A stretch of 64,000 bases of DNA from CATQGW01 sp965262235. Its GTDB lineage: Bacteria; Chloroflexota; Dehalococcoidia; Bin125. Positions 9,745 to 19,204 of this stretch are shown here, piece by piece; the stretch's first letter is position 1; the number at the start of each line of letters is the position of its first letter. Location of the stretch: contig OZ253504.1 in NCBI GenBank assembly GCA_965262235.1, positions 1,674,001-1,738,000 of the forward strand. Direction: 5' to 3'. A program made the translations under genes and the position numbers. The notes below the pieces were generated by a model that was not told where the DNA came from, ran no database searches, and saw only the letters and a list, made by a program, of their open reading frames with translations.

Positions 9745-10701
9745 ATGCGCTTTGGCGTCGGCATCGGGAACATTGGGGCGTTCGGCGACCCTGCGGGCCT
9801 CGACGCCTGCATCGAGGTCGCTCAGGCCGCCGATCAGCTGGGATTCGATTCGATCTGGACCAACGACCACATCGTGTTGCCGGCCAACATTGGGTCGCGC
9901 TATCCGTACAACGACTCGGGCATCTTCCCTGGGTCGCCGGCCTCGCGCTGCTTCGAGCCGCTGGTGGTGATGAGCGCGCTGGCGGCGGCCACGACGAACG
10001 TGCAGATCGGCTGCAGCGTGCTGGTGATTCCCTACCGCCACCCGGCGGTCACGGCCAAGATGCTGGCCGCGGCCGACCGGCTCTCGGGCGGGCGCGTCGT
10101 GCTCGGCGCGGGCGTCGGCTGGATGGCTGAGGAGTTCGAGGCGCTGGGTCTGCCGCCGGAGCACTTCGAGCACCGCGGCAGCGTGACGAACGAGTACCTG
10201 CGCGCGATGAAGGAGATGTGGACCAACACCGGCCCCAGCTCGTTCCACGGCGAATACGTGCAATTCGAGAACGTCGGCGTGTATCCCAAGCCGGCGCAGG
10301 AGGGCGGGATCCCGATCGTGATCGGCGGCAACGGGATCAACGCCTGGCGCCGGGCGTCGCGCTGGGGCGACGGCTTTCACGCCGCATTCCAGGGTGTCGA
10401 GGACCTCACACGCGAGGTGGCCGGGGTGCATGCGGCCTGTCAGCGCGACCGTCGCGACCCCGCTGAACTCGAGATTTCGATGCTCTCGCAGATCCGGCTG
10501 ACCGATGTCACGTGGCCTGAGGGCGACCGCCCGCTGCTTTCGGGCAGCCCCGACGACATCGCGGTCGACCTGTTGGCCTATGGCAAGGCGGGTCTCGAGC
10601 ATCTGATCGCGACACCGACGATTCGCGCCGAATCACAACTCAAGCGAGTGCTCCGCGGCATGGAAGTCATGGCCGCGGAGATCCTGCCCGCGTTCCGTTA
10701 G
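9745..10701 (+). CDS. LLM-class (luciferase-like) flavin/F420 oxidoreductase
   Basis: 318 residues starting 'MRFGVGIGNIGAF'; the start is chosen because GAAAGG lies 7 bases upstream and the frame before it runs into the moxR gene. It shows the TIM-barrel pattern of the luciferase family: 'LGFDSIWTNDHIVLP', 'QIGCSVLVIPYRHP', 'GRVVLGAGVGWMAEEFEALG' and 'IPIVIGGNG'. The DHIVLP type is common in F420-dependent (Rv2161c-like) members, but cofactor and substrate cannot be read from sequence. The next gene, 9 bases on, is a paralogue, and the two share 'GSRYPYNDSG'. They probably form a two-gene operon. Confidence 0.88.
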   Translation: MRFGVGIGNIGAFGDPAGLDACIEVAQAADQLGFDSIWTNDHIVLPANIGSRYPYNDSGIFPGSPASRCFEPLVVMSALAAATTNVQIGCSVLVIPYRHPAVTAKMLAAADRLSGGRVVLGAGVGWMAEEFEALGLPPEHFEHRGSVTNEYLRAMKEMWTNTGPSSFHGEYVQFENVGVYPKPAQEGGIPIVIGGNGINAWRRASRWGDGFHAAFQGVEDLTREVAGVHAACQRDRRDPAELEISMLSQIRLTDVTWPEGDRPLLSGSPDDIAVDLLAYGKAGLEHLIATPTIRAESQLKRVLRGMEVMAAEILPAFR

Positions 10702-10710
10702 GAGCCCGTG

Positions 10711-11679
10711 ATGAAGTTCGGAATTCCCATCGGCAACTTCGGCACCTTCGGCAAGCACGGCGATGCGATGGATGTCGTCGCGGTGGCTGAGAACGCCGAA
10801 GCGCTCGGCTACGACTCGGTCTGGGTGCATGACCACATCTTCATGCCCGCGAAGATCGGCTCGCGCTACCCCTACAACGACTCCGGCGTGGCGGGCTTCG
10901 CCTACCACCAGGACATCTACGACCCGATCTCGATCATGGCCGCAGTGGCCATGCGCACGTCGCGCGTGCAGATCGGCACCAGCGTGTTGATCATTCCGTA
11001 TCGCGAGCCGCTGTTGCAGGCGCAGATGCTGGCCACGCTCGACCACCTGTCGCACGGCCGGATCGTGCTGGGCATCGGTGTGGGCTGGATGGAGGACGAG
11101 TTCAACGCGCTCGGGCTGGCCGACCAGTTCCCGATTCGCGGGCGGATCACCGACGAGTGGATGAAGATCTGCATCGAAGCCTGGACGTCCGACGGGCCGG
11201 CCACGTTCGAAGGCGAGCATCGCCAGTTCGAGCGGGTGGGCGGCATGGTCGGCTGCGTGCAGGAGCCGCACATTCCGATCTGGGTCGGCGGCAAGGGGCC
11301 GATCGCGGCGCGCCGCGTGGCGCGTTACGCGACGGGCTACCACACGATCAGCTCAACGCCGGAGGAAGTCGCGGCGGAGATCAAGATCGTCAACGACGAG
11401 GTGGAGCGTCAGGGCCGCGACCCGGCCGAGATCGAGGTCTCGATGCTCGGCCCGATGGTGCTGCTCGACGGCGACCCGGACAGCGTGCGCGGCTTCCCGG
11501 CGGTCGCCGGCGGCAGCGCGGACCAGATCGTCGAGACGCTGGGCCAATACGCGGAGGCCGGTCTGCACCATGCGCTGACGCTGCCCACGTTCAGCACGCC
11601 CGCCTGGGACATCACCCCGCAGCAGCATCACGAAGCGATGCAGCAGCTCGCCGAGGAGGTCATCCCCGCGCTGCGGTAG
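10711..11679 (+). CDS. LLM-class flavin/F420 oxidoreductase, paralogue of the preceding gene
   Basis: 322 residues ('MKFGIPIGNFGTF'). The ATG is preferred over the adjacent GTG because GGAG, overlapping the previous stop codon, is 7 bases upstream. It matches its neighbour along its length ('VWVHDHIFMPAKIGSRYPYN', 'QIGTSVLIIPYREP', 'GVGWMEDEFNALG', 'IPIWVGGKG') and probably arose by tandem duplication. The pair may form a heteromeric enzyme, as in bacterial luciferase, or two enzymes of different specificity; the sequence does not decide. A degenerate palindromic repeat follows the stop. Confidence 0.88.
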   Translation: MKFGIPIGNFGTFGKHGDAMDVVAVAENAEALGYDSVWVHDHIFMPAKIGSRYPYNDSGVAGFAYHQDIYDPISIMAAVAMRTSRVQIGTSVLIIPYREPLLQAQMLATLDHLSHGRIVLGIGVGWMEDEFNALGLADQFPIRGRITDEWMKICIEAWTSDGPATFEGEHRQFERVGGMVGCVQEPHIPIWVGGKGPIAARRVARYATGYHTISSTPEEVAAEIKIVNDEVERQGRDPAEIEVSMLGPMVLLDGDPDSVRGFPAVAGGSADQIVETLGQYAEAGLHHALTLPTFSTPAWDITPQQHHEAMQQLAEEVIPALR

Positions 11680-11702
11680 GAACGCTCTAAACAGCTCTGT
11701 TC

Positions 11703-11757
11703 CCCGCTTCCCCCCGAGGGGGGAAGCTGCCGAAGGCTGAAGGGGGAGTCCCGGATC
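11703..11757. repeat. Degenerate REP-like palindromic element
   Basis: The string 'CCCCGAGGGGGGAAGCTGCC' followed by GAAGGCTGAAGGGGGAG has the same plan as the better conserved copies at 19344-19466 and 43273-43592: a G-run, a small hairpin (CTGCCGAAGG), then a second G-run. It lies between two co-directional genes and could act as a transcript end or RNA-stabilising structure. Confidence 0.6.
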
Positions 11758-11767
11758 GGCCGCCGAC

Positions 11768-12598
11768 GTGAATTATGCTCTGAGCGACGGATGGCAACCA
11801 GACCAATACGCGCGCTTCCGCGACGAGCGCGAGCAGCCGTTCCACGATCTGTTGGCGCTGGTCTCGCCCGTTCCCGGCGGACGAGTGGTGGACCTGGGCT
11901 GCGGCACCGGGGTATTGACGCGGCTACTGCACGAGCACACGCAGGCGGCGGAGACGGTCGGAGTGGACCGCTCGGACGCGATGCTGGACCAGAGCGCTCA
12001 GTATGCCGGCGAGGGCGTGCGCTTCGAGCAGGGCGACATCACGGCGTTCGCAAGGAGCGGATTGGACGTGGTGTTCGCGAATGCGTCGCTGCAGTGGGTG
12101 GACGACCACGAGACGCTGTTCCCGCAACTGGCGTCAACGCTCAAGCCGGGCGGACAGCTCGCAGTGCAGATGCCCTCGAACAACGACCACGTGTCGCACA
12201 CCACGGCGCACGAAGTCGCCCGCGAACCACGGCACGCCGCAGCGCTAGGCGGCTACGTCCGCGAGTATCCGCTACGCGAGCCCGAGTGGTACGCGGAACT
12301 GTTGGCGCGGCTCGGGTTCGCGGAGCAGCACGTCCGCGAGCAGGTCTACCTCCACCGCCTCCCCGCCCCCGCGGACGTCATCGAGTGGGTCAAAGGCTCG
12401 CTGCTCACCGACTATCGCAACCGCCTCGCCCCGGCAGACTACGAGGCCTACCTAGCCGACTACCGCGAGCGCGTGCTCTCAATCCTGCCCAACGACCGCC
12501 CGTTCCTGTACCCCTTCAAGCGGATCCTTCTGTGGGGCCAACTCCCCCAGCACCGCCGCGTTGGGTTCGTTCGGCCGATGTGCAAGTGTGAAGGATGA
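11768..12598 (+). CDS. tam: Trans-aconitate 2-methyltransferase-like SAM methyltransferase
   Basis: 276 residues with a GTG start. SAM-binding motif I is 'VVDLGCGTGVLTRLL', the acidic end of strand 2 is 'VGVDRSDAML', and 'DVVFANASLQWVDDHE' is characteristic of Tam. The C-terminal half ('PADVIEWVKGSLLTDYRNRL') also follows E. coli Tam, which methylates trans-aconitate formed spontaneously from the citric-acid-cycle intermediate cis-aconitate. The length is about 20 residues above E. coli Tam. It is probably a single-gene unit, as a large gene faces it 11 bases downstream. Confidence 0.82.
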   Translation: MNYALSDGWQPDQYARFRDEREQPFHDLLALVSPVPGGRVVDLGCGTGVLTRLLHEHTQAAETVGVDRSDAMLDQSAQYAGEGVRFEQGDITAFARSGLDVVFANASLQWVDDHETLFPQLASTLKPGGQLAVQMPSNNDHVSHTTAHEVAREPRHAAALGGYVREYPLREPEWYAELLARLGFAEQHVREQVYLHRLPAPADVIEWVKGSLLTDYRNRLAPADYEAYLADYRERVLSILPNDRPFLYPFKRILLWGQLPQHRRVGFVRPMCKCEG

Positions 12599-12609
12599 TT
12601 CCCCCCGCA

Positions 12610-15600
12610 CTACGTGGATGTCGCACTCCGTTGGTGGTCAACGCCCGCTGCGGCAAGTTCGTCGCGCAAAGTTGAAAGGGTCAGGACACGCACTGGAAGC
12701 TCGCGCAGGCTCGGCGTGAAGGCCTCCCCGCTCACCACGACGAGTTGAACCACTCGCCACTCATCCGCTGCGCTGTCATCAATACCGAGCCACTGCAAGG
12801 CGTCTCGGAGATGAGCGCCGAGCCAAGCGGTCCGCTCCCCGTGCGTCTTCAGTGCTTTCCTTAGCTTCTTCTCCTCGGTTCCGAACTCCGCTGGCGTACG
12901 CGCCGCTGAGAAGTTCTTCGTCTCAACAAGCAGCATTTCTTTCACGGATGGGTCAGCGACGAGCACATCGATGTCACCTAGCGGTTGTCCGGCCCCGCGT
13001 TCGATGCGTTGATCAGCAATCGATTTTACACGCCGCCGCACGGTTGACGCTGTAGCGGTTTCGTAGGCATCGGCGACGCGGTCGTTGAACACCTCACCGG
13101 AGTGGTTGGTGATGATGCCTTGTAGCGATCGCATTTGGCTGCTCTGCGCAGTGTGCCGGCCCTCAATCAGCTGCCGGAACAGGTGGTGATTGGTCCGGAT
13201 CAGCGCACGCGTGCCCCACAGCAGTTCTGTACCACTATCACTCGTCTCTTTCAGCAGCAGTGGCCGGCCGAGGTGGGACATGCGACGGTTGAATGCCCAG
13301 GGGTAGAGATCACGCCTTTCGAACCCTCGTGGTGGTTTGAGGAAGTCGACACGGGGACCGAGGGTCAGTAGGCGGAATGCTGCGTCGAGCTCGTCTCCTG
13401 TCCATGAAAGCTCAGTCGCCAATCGCTCGCGGACCTCCGCCTCCGGCAGGCGCTTGGTCGGCTGCTGTTGCGTCGATCCGATCTCCACAAGCGCCTCTAT
13501 CAACTCTGCAATCTGCGTGATGCTGACCCCGAACTCCTCCGTGGTCGCAGCGTCGAGCTCCGAAACCGAGATCGGCGGTTTTGGAACTGGATCGGTCGGC
13601 CCTTCGAACATCGATGAGAAAGCCAACGAGGAGCGCACTATCTGTTCAGCGTATACACGCTCTCCGTAGTCTCCGACGGCCGCTTCGTAGCCGATCGCGA
13701 GGCTGCTCAGGCGGCCGGACGCTAGAACTGACATGTCCGTGTCGGCGAGGCCGTAATGAATCGCGTCACTGTGCCGGCCCCATCCCATGAGGATCGCCGC
13801 TAACGCAATGAGCTCATCGTACGCTTCGAGGCTGAATGGTCGGAAACCGTTCGGGGGCCGGGCTACCACATACTCAGTCACGAACCGGTGCGCGACAGCC
13901 GTGGTTGCGAGCACCGGGCCATTCCGCGTCAGCTCTTCCGCCATCTTCGGGACCGACCCATAGCAGGCGATCCGAGTAGGCATCAACCTCTGCTCATTTT
14001 GCTCCATCCAAATGAGGCGCTCCCCATATGCAACGAGGTTTTCCAGTAGGCCCGCCGGATTCAGGGCGGCAACCAACAGCTCGAAGCTCGCGAATGACTC
14101 CGCGACCATTTTCTTGAGCGTTGGTACTCGCTCATCGTGGGCGATCGGGCCTGCTGTCAGATCCGAGCGAGATAGCAACTCATGCTCTCGATCTCGCCAC
14201 TCTTCAGTTACAGCGGGTTGAAGCGGTCGGTATGGTGGAAGTCCTCTTTCATCGAGGAATGCGCTTGCCTCTCCCCCAAGGAGTAAGAGCTTCTTCTTTA
14301 GCCCGAGAGGCGCGATTGCTTCCAGCGCCTGAGTGACCGCTCCGTCGGAGGGTCGTTCGTTCGCTCCTACGACATCCCGGCCCAAGTCGTGCAAGGTCTC
14401 CAGGACGCGGCGCACAATCTCACGTTCACCGGCGTTGTCGCCTCCCTCAAGCAATGCTGCGGCCCCCTCCAGAATCGTGAATTTTAGGCCCCGTCTGCTG
14501 CGCACAATCTCGAGGGGCTCGCCGGGCGCGGGGTCTTCGGCGAACCATGCTTCTGACTCGACGAGATCGACCTCAAGCACCAGCGGATCGAACCGCACGG
14601 CCAATCGCTCGAGCGTTTCGTGAAGGTGCGGCTTGAACTGCCAGATCCAATATGCGAAGAAGTCGACGAGTGCACGCATCAGACCCTCGCTTCGAGGGTC
14701 ATCGAAAGGCCGCGTGGCCTCGATCCAGAGAGTCAATGGGAGGCCATCGACTGCCAGGGAGAGCGTCGCCACGGACCCAGGGCGCGCCATATAGATTGGC
14801 ACGTCGCGGGTCTGAAAGCGCATGACTTCCACTGTGCCGTTGCCGCTGGGTGCTCGTACAGCGTGGATGTCAAGTTCGTCACGCGCCTCAACTCGCATGG
14901 TAAGCGCCGTTCCCGGAGCGATGAGGAGGAGTGTCGGTTTCTGGTCATCTGACATGTAGTAGCTGAATCCGTTTGACCTCCAGAACGCGAACTCATCAAG
15001 AGGATTGAATCCCCACGGCCTTGCGTAGTCACGGATTCGATCACTAGCCTTGGCATACTGCCAGAGCAGCAGCGGGTTACCCGCCTCCGTGTGTGCGATC
15101 ACTTCGAGATCGTCGGCCGAGATAAGGAGTGACCGCACGAATCGGAATTCACCAAGTCCGAGGACGAATCCTCGTCCGGGAGATGCGACCGTGACTAGCG
15201 CGAGCACGCCGTTCGGGGCGTGTTCCTCAATGGCCAGCTGGTTTTCGAATACGCGTATGTGCTCTTCGACCCGCCTATTGATCTCCCCCGCGGACCAGTC
15301 GCCATCGATCGTGGCCGGGTCGAAGTCCTCAAGAGGATCCGTCACTAGGAGCAACTCCAGCACCTTGTCGGTGTCTATGCGGTACGCCGCGCGTGTGGCC
15401 GGGAACGCAGGATCGGTCGACACCTTCGGTCCAAGGAGCCGAGAATATCCAAGCAGGTTCAGCGCGCGGTCGACCCTCTCAAACGCCGTGTCACGGATCA
15501 GCTCAGCCAGCGCTGGAAGATCACCACACTCAAAGGCCTTGCGGAGGATGGCGTGCGTCAGCGCCGGTGCCAGCGAGCCGGGCGCGAACAGTACGTAGCT

Positions 15601-16350
15601 CTCTTCGATCCGCAGGATAGGTCGGCGGTAGACGGGGAGGTTCTCGAAGTCGACTTCCGAGACCATCGCCGTGCCTGCATTCGTCGTCAGCGGCGAAAGG
15701 ACCTCCAAGTCCACGCCCAGGCGGGATAGTCGTGTCTCGAGTTCCGCCAACGAGAACGTGACTGCATTTCGGAGACGCGCCAGCCGCTCACCATGCGGTT
15801 GGACAATCTCGTCAGTCGCAACTGTCTCCGGAATCTCATCGCGTCCTAGCCCCGCCCTCACTGAGCATCGGTCGCTAAGGGTGAGCGCAGCGAACGCAAG
15901 AGCGCGCGCCGAAACCACGAATTCACGAGAAAGCCTGGATCGTGCCCGGTCGCCCAGGAAGATCGCGTCGAGCAGCATTTGTAGGTGAGATGCGGAGCCC
16001 TCAGACGTGCCTGGCAACACAGTGTACGAACCCCCGAAAAAGACAATGCTTTCAGTGAAGGGATTACAAGGAGGATCCTCAAAGGATCGAACCCGCCTGT
16101 TGCTAAACGGCTCAGCCGTCAGCCACCTTCGCCAGCGTCGATCGCTGATTGTGGGTCGGTCTCGGGTTGCGGCAAGCGTCGATATGGCAGTGGCCGCCAA
16201 CTCAAGTCGAAGAACGTTGGCTCCGTTCTCGGGCATTAGTTGGAGGGCGCCAATCCTTTGGCACAGATCTAGTCGGTCAAACGGCCTGAGTGAACTGGCC
16301 GCTGTTGAGATATCGACACCGGGTGCTCTAAGCATCAACGTCTCTTTCAA
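12610..16350 (-). CDS. Large protein of unknown family with C-terminal PD-(D/E)XK-like nuclease motif
   Basis: 1246 residues, not recognised as any named family. The first ~1100 residues are soluble, mixed alpha/beta, with no signal peptide, membrane helix or ATP-binding motif. Near the C-terminus 'GDIDVLVADP' (Asp1128) is followed 15 residues later by 'LLVETKNFS' (Glu1143-x-Lys1145) and a downstream beta strand ('WRVVQLVVVSGEAF'). This is the Asp...Glu-x-Lys pattern of PD-(D/E)XK nucleases of the NERD or Mrr kind. Base and codon use is less GC-rich than in neighbouring genes, and the gene sits alone between metabolic genes, so it was probably acquired. A single-gene defence or DNA-processing role is conceivable but unproven. 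A start at Met6 is also possible. Confidence 0.75.
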   Translation of the reverse strand: MKETLMLRAPGVDISTAASSLRPFDRLDLCQRIGALQLMPENGANVLRLELAATAISTLAATRDRPTISDRRWRRWLTAEPFSNRRVRSFEDPPCNPFTESIVFFGGSYTVLPGTSEGSASHLQMLLDAIFLGDRARSRLSREFVVSARALAFAALTLSDRCSVRAGLGRDEIPETVATDEIVQPHGERLARLRNAVTFSLAELETRLSRLGVDLEVLSPLTTNAGTAMVSEVDFENLPVYRRPILRIEESYVLFAPGSLAPALTHAILRKAFECGDLPALAELIRDTAFERVDRALNLLGYSRLLGPKVSTDPAFPATRAAYRIDTDKVLELLLVTDPLEDFDPATIDGDWSAGEINRRVEEHIRVFENQLAIEEHAPNGVLALVTVASPGRGFVLGLGEFRFVRSLLISADDLEVIAHTEAGNPLLLWQYAKASDRIRDYARPWGFNPLDEFAFWRSNGFSYYMSDDQKPTLLLIAPGTALTMRVEARDELDIHAVRAPSGNGTVEVMRFQTRDVPIYMARPGSVATLSLAVDGLPLTLWIEATRPFDDPRSEGLMRALVDFFAYWIWQFKPHLHETLERLAVRFDPLVLEVDLVESEAWFAEDPAPGEPLEIVRSRRGLKFTILEGAAALLEGGDNAGEREIVRRVLETLHDLGRDVVGANERPSDGAVTQALEAIAPLGLKKKLLLLGGEASAFLDERGLPPYRPLQPAVTEEWRDREHELLSRSDLTAGPIAHDERVPTLKKMVAESFASFELLVAALNPAGLLENLVAYGERLIWMEQNEQRLMPTRIACYGSVPKMAEELTRNGPVLATTAVAHRFVTEYVVARPPNGFRPFSLEAYDELIALAAILMGWGRHSDAIHYGLADTDMSVLASGRLSSLAIGYEAAVGDYGERVYAEQIVRSSLAFSSMFEGPTDPVPKPPISVSELDAATTEEFGVSITQIAELIEALVEIGSTQQQPTKRLPEAEVRERLATELSWTGDELDAAFRLLTLGPRVDFLKPPRGFERRDLYPWAFNRRMSHLGRPLLLKETSDSGTELLWGTRALIRTNHHLFRQLIEGRHTAQSSQMRSLQGIITNHSGEVFNDRVADAYETATASTVRRRVKSIADQRIERGAGQPLGDIDVLVADPSVKEMLLVETKNFSAARTPAEFGTEEKKLRKALKTHGERTAWLGAHLRDALQWLGIDDSAADEWRVVQLVVVSGEAFTPSLRELPVRVLTLSTLRDELAAAGVDHQRSATST

Positions 16351-16615
16351 TGGGGAGACACCAGCCTAGCACGCGAGTTCGTATCAGTTGGCTCGCCGAA
16401 TGGATCAACTCTGGATCCGCAAGCTGATGTGCTACGCACTGTCGGCGCAATCGCGTCTCGCGTACCGCTTGGAGTTCGCCGACGAAGCGGAGGGGGTGCC
16501 CTACCTCCGAGCCGGCTAGCTCGGGCCGCCGTCGTAGGCGCTGGTAGGCACCGTTGGCCCGAGCCTCGCGCTGGCCGCCGACCGGCGGTGGTTGGCGCGG
16601 ATCGCGCCGTAGGCG

Positions 16616-17923
16616 TTAGTCGCCGGCGGCGGCGGCGGTGAGGTCGGCGCCGGTGCGGGTGTCCTTTTCGAAGGCGCCCTTGAGGTCGAGCTCCTTGGCG
16701 ATCTCTCGAGTGGCGGGGATGACCTCCTCGCCGAACAGGCGCAGGCTCCGCATTGAGTCCTCGTGGGTCATCGCGCCGTCGCCGTCCCAGAAGAAGATCT
16801 GGCCGGGGCGGAGGTACTCGAGCACGTGCCTGATCTTGGGGATCACCGTCTTCGGCGTGCCCGTGATGATCGTCATGCGCTGCTTCTGGTCCTCGTAGCT
16901 GCCGAAGATGTCGGAGGCTTCGGGCTGCGCCTGTTCGCGTGCGGCCAGCGCGGCTGCGGCTGCGGAGGTGCGCCCGCGTGAGGCGGCGGCGGCGAAGTTC
17001 TGGATCGTGGGCAGGACGTTGGTGCGGCTGGTCAGGCCGGGCAGGTTCTGCAGATTGGCGCGGACGACGCCCTGGTTGCCCTCGAGGAAGGGGTTGCTCG
17101 GGCCCTGCAGGTAGCGGCGGCCGGCCTCCTCGGCCAGCTCCTCGGTCTCGTCGACGTGGACCTTGAAGAGGTAGCCGTGGTGCTCGGTGCCGGCCTCGTA
17201 GCCGTTCTCCCTGGCGACCTCGTCGTAGTAGGCGAACGACTGCTTGGTCGGCTCGAGGTCGGTGGCGAGCATCACGTAGGGGTAGCGGTGCTCGGCGGTC
17301 CACTTGACCGTGTTGCGGCTCATGATCCCGGGGATCCAGATCTGCGGGTGCGGGTCCTGGAGCGGCCGCGACCAGGGGTTCACGTAGCGGTACTGGTAGT
17401 GCTCACCCTCCCAGCGGAACGGGCCGGGGGTGGTCCAGGCCTTGACGACGAAGTCGTGCGCCTCCTGGAAGCGCTCCCAGTTGAAGGGCGCCTGGGCGTT
17501 GTGCGAGACGCTTTCGCGGCCACCGCCGCGCACCCAGCCGGTGACCAGCCGACCCTCGGAGATCATGTCGATCTGGGCCAGCGTCTCGGCCAGCCAGAGG
17601 GGGTCCTCCCAGATCGGCAGGATGTTGCCGAGCAGGACGATCTTGGCCTTCGTGGTGATGCGGGCGAGGATCGCCGCCTCGACGTTCATCACGCTGCCCA
17701 TGCAGAACGGCGTCGAGTGATGCTCGTTGAGCATCAGCGCGTCGAAGCCCATCTCCTCGGCGTAGATTTTCTCGTCGAGGTAGCGGTGGTAGAGCCCCGC
17801 GCCGACGCGCGAGTCGTAGGCGGTGTTGCTCGCATCGAGGTCGGTGAGGTCGATGCCGGTGGCTCCGAAGAAGCCGGTCTGTGCGTCCTGATAGGGGCGC
17901 TCGGTGAAATAGCCGATCAGCAT
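16616..17923 (-). CDS. LLM-class flavin-dependent monooxygenase
   Basis: 435 residues, longer than the two paralogues at 9.7-11.7 kb and of a different subfamily. The start 'MLIGYFTERPYQD' is chosen because GGAG lies 7 bases upstream; the frame extends further without such a site. Landmarks are 'GFDALMLNEHHSTPF', 'VLLGNILPIWEDPLWLAE' and 'MISEGRLVTGWVRGGGRES'. An Ala-rich insert (about 320-350) precedes the C-terminal part with 'QIFFWDGDGAMTHEDSMRS'. Such alkanal-monooxygenase-type enzymes oxidise organic substrates using reduced flavin. It is divergent from the BKACE gene, with both promoters in 17924-18054. Confidence 0.88.
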   Translation of the reverse strand: MLIGYFTERPYQDAQTGFFGATGIDLTDLDASNTAYDSRVGAGLYHRYLDEKIYAEEMGFDALMLNEHHSTPFCMGSVMNVEAAILARITTKAKIVLLGNILPIWEDPLWLAETLAQIDMISEGRLVTGWVRGGGRESVSHNAQAPFNWERFQEAHDFVVKAWTTPGPFRWEGEHYQYRYVNPWSRPLQDPHPQIWIPGIMSRNTVKWTAEHRYPYVMLATDLEPTKQSFAYYDEVARENGYEAGTEHHGYLFKVHVDETEELAEEAGRRYLQGPSNPFLEGNQGVVRANLQNLPGLTSRTNVLPTIQNFAAAASRGRTSAAAAALAAREQAQPEASDIFGSYEDQKQRMTIITGTPKTVIPKIRHVLEYLRPGQIFFWDGDGAMTHEDSMRSLRLFGEEVIPATREIAKELDLKGAFEKDTRTGADLTAAAAGD

Positions 17924-18054
17924 GATTCGTTCTCCGTGGCCGGATTGGCCTGAGTTGTGCGAGGACGCTTCGCCTCCCGCGTAGAATGCCAAACTGCGCA
18001 GCAATTTGCTACCCATCGGCGTCGCGCCAACGCCGTGCAGTGAAGGAGTGGGCG

Positions 18055-18969
18055 ATGTCCGCGCCCGTGATCATTGAAGCCGCGATCAACGGCGGCACGC
18101 CGAAGTCACGCAATCCCAACTCGCCGCGGTCGGTTGAGGAGATCGCCGCCGACGCGATCCGCGCGGTCGATTCGGGGGCCGCGATCGTGCACAACCACAA
18201 CGACGACCCAGTCATCGGCGAGGCCCCGCGGTTGCGCGCCGGCTGGCACGACCCGCAGCCCTACGTCGACGCCTGGCGGGCGGTGCTCGATCAGCGGCCG
18301 GACACGATCTTCTACCCGACGCAGGCGAGCGGCGGTCCGGGCACCGACATTTCGGTGCGGCTCAGCCACATCGCCGCGCTCGATGCGGCGGGCGTGCTGG
18401 GCCAGGGGCTGATCGACCCCGGCTGCGTCGCGCTCGGCGGAGCCGATGAAGAGGGCCTGCCGAACGACAGCGACAATGTCTACATCAACACCTACCGCGA
18501 CGCGCGGGGGATGTTCGCGCTGGCCAATCGGCTGCGCGGTGGTCAGGGCCGGGGGTGCAGCATCTCGATCTTCGAGCCGGGCTTCCTGCGGGTGGTGCTG
18601 GCGTATCACAAGAAGGGGCTGGTGCCCCCAGGCTCGCTGGTCAAGCTCTACTTCGGCGGCGGCGACCCGCTCGGCTTCGGGATGTTCCCGACCGAGCCGT
18701 GCCTCAACGCCTACCTGTCGATGCTGGAGGGCACGGGGCTGCCCTGGTCGGTCGCGCTGATCGGCGGCGATGTCGTCGATCGTGGTCTGGCGCGGCTGGC
18801 GCTGGAGCGCGGCGGGCACGTGCGGGTGGGGCTCGAAGACCACCACGGACCGCGGCAGCCGACCAACACGGCGCTGATCGAGGAGCTGGTCAGCCTCTGC
18901 GACGAGGTCGGGCGTCCGGTCGCAACGGCCGGCGAAGCCCGCGCGATTCTCGGCCTGCCGGCGGCGTAG
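18055..18969 (+). CDS. Beta-keto acid cleavage enzyme (BKACE, DUF849)
   Basis: 304 residues; ATG with AAGGAG 8 bases upstream. Diagnostic motifs are 'IIEAAINGGTPKS', 'GAAIVHNHNDDP' (zinc-binding His-x-His region), 'VKLYFGGGDPLGFGMFPT', 'VALIGGDVVDRGLARLAL' and 'RVGLEDHHGP'. BKACE enzymes (first known as Kce in lysine fermentation) condense a beta-keto acid with acetyl-CoA to give acetoacetate and a CoA ester. The substrate here is unknown. Divergent transcription from a flavin monooxygenase gene suggests degradation of an oxidised organic acid. Confidence 0.9.
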   Translation: MSAPVIIEAAINGGTPKSRNPNSPRSVEEIAADAIRAVDSGAAIVHNHNDDPVIGEAPRLRAGWHDPQPYVDAWRAVLDQRPDTIFYPTQASGGPGTDISVRLSHIAALDAAGVLGQGLIDPGCVALGGADEEGLPNDSDNVYINTYRDARGMFALANRLRGGQGRGCSISIFEPGFLRVVLAYHKKGLVPPGSLVKLYFGGGDPLGFGMFPTEPCLNAYLSMLEGTGLPWSVALIGGDVVDRGLARLALERGGHVRVGLEDHHGPRQPTNTALIEELVSLCDEVGRPVATAGEARAILGLPAA

Positions 18970-18994
18970 GATGCTTGCGGAAGAAGGGGCTGCG

Positions 18995-19204
18995 ATGGAG
19001 TGCACGGCGGTAATCAGGCGCGACGGAGAGTGGTGGATCGGCTGGATTGCCGAGGTGCCCGGGGTCAACGGCCAGGAGCGCACGATCGAGGAGCTGCGTG
19101 TGAGTCTCGCCGAGGCGCTGTCGGAGGCGCTGGAGTTCAATCGCCGCGAGGCCTTCGCGGCAGCCGGCGACGACTATCTGGAGGAAAAGCTCGCTGTTGC
19201 ATGA
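18995..19204 (+). CDS. hicB: HicB-like antitoxin (partner gene broken)
   Basis: 69 residues with the HicB pattern: a small beta-alpha fold, 'TAVIRRDGEWWIGWIAEVPG', then 'ERTIEELRVSLAEALSEALE'. The ATG at 18995 follows AAGAAGGGG; an in-frame ATG 24 bases earlier is possible. HicB antitoxins neutralise the HicA mRNA interferase. The stop overlaps the start of a hicA-like frame (ATGA), but that frame breaks down after about 16 codons, so this looks like an orphan antitoxin. No DNA-binding extension follows the core, as in the short HicB class. Confidence 0.75.
   Translation: MECTAVIRRDGEWWIGWIAEVPGVNGQERTIEELRVSLAEALSEALEFNRREAFAAAGDDYLEEKLAVA

Noticed and set aside
16351..16615. Short frame (about 39 codons) near 16399 between the large orphan and the oxidoreductase
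   Set aside because: No ribosome site or homology visible; probably chance.
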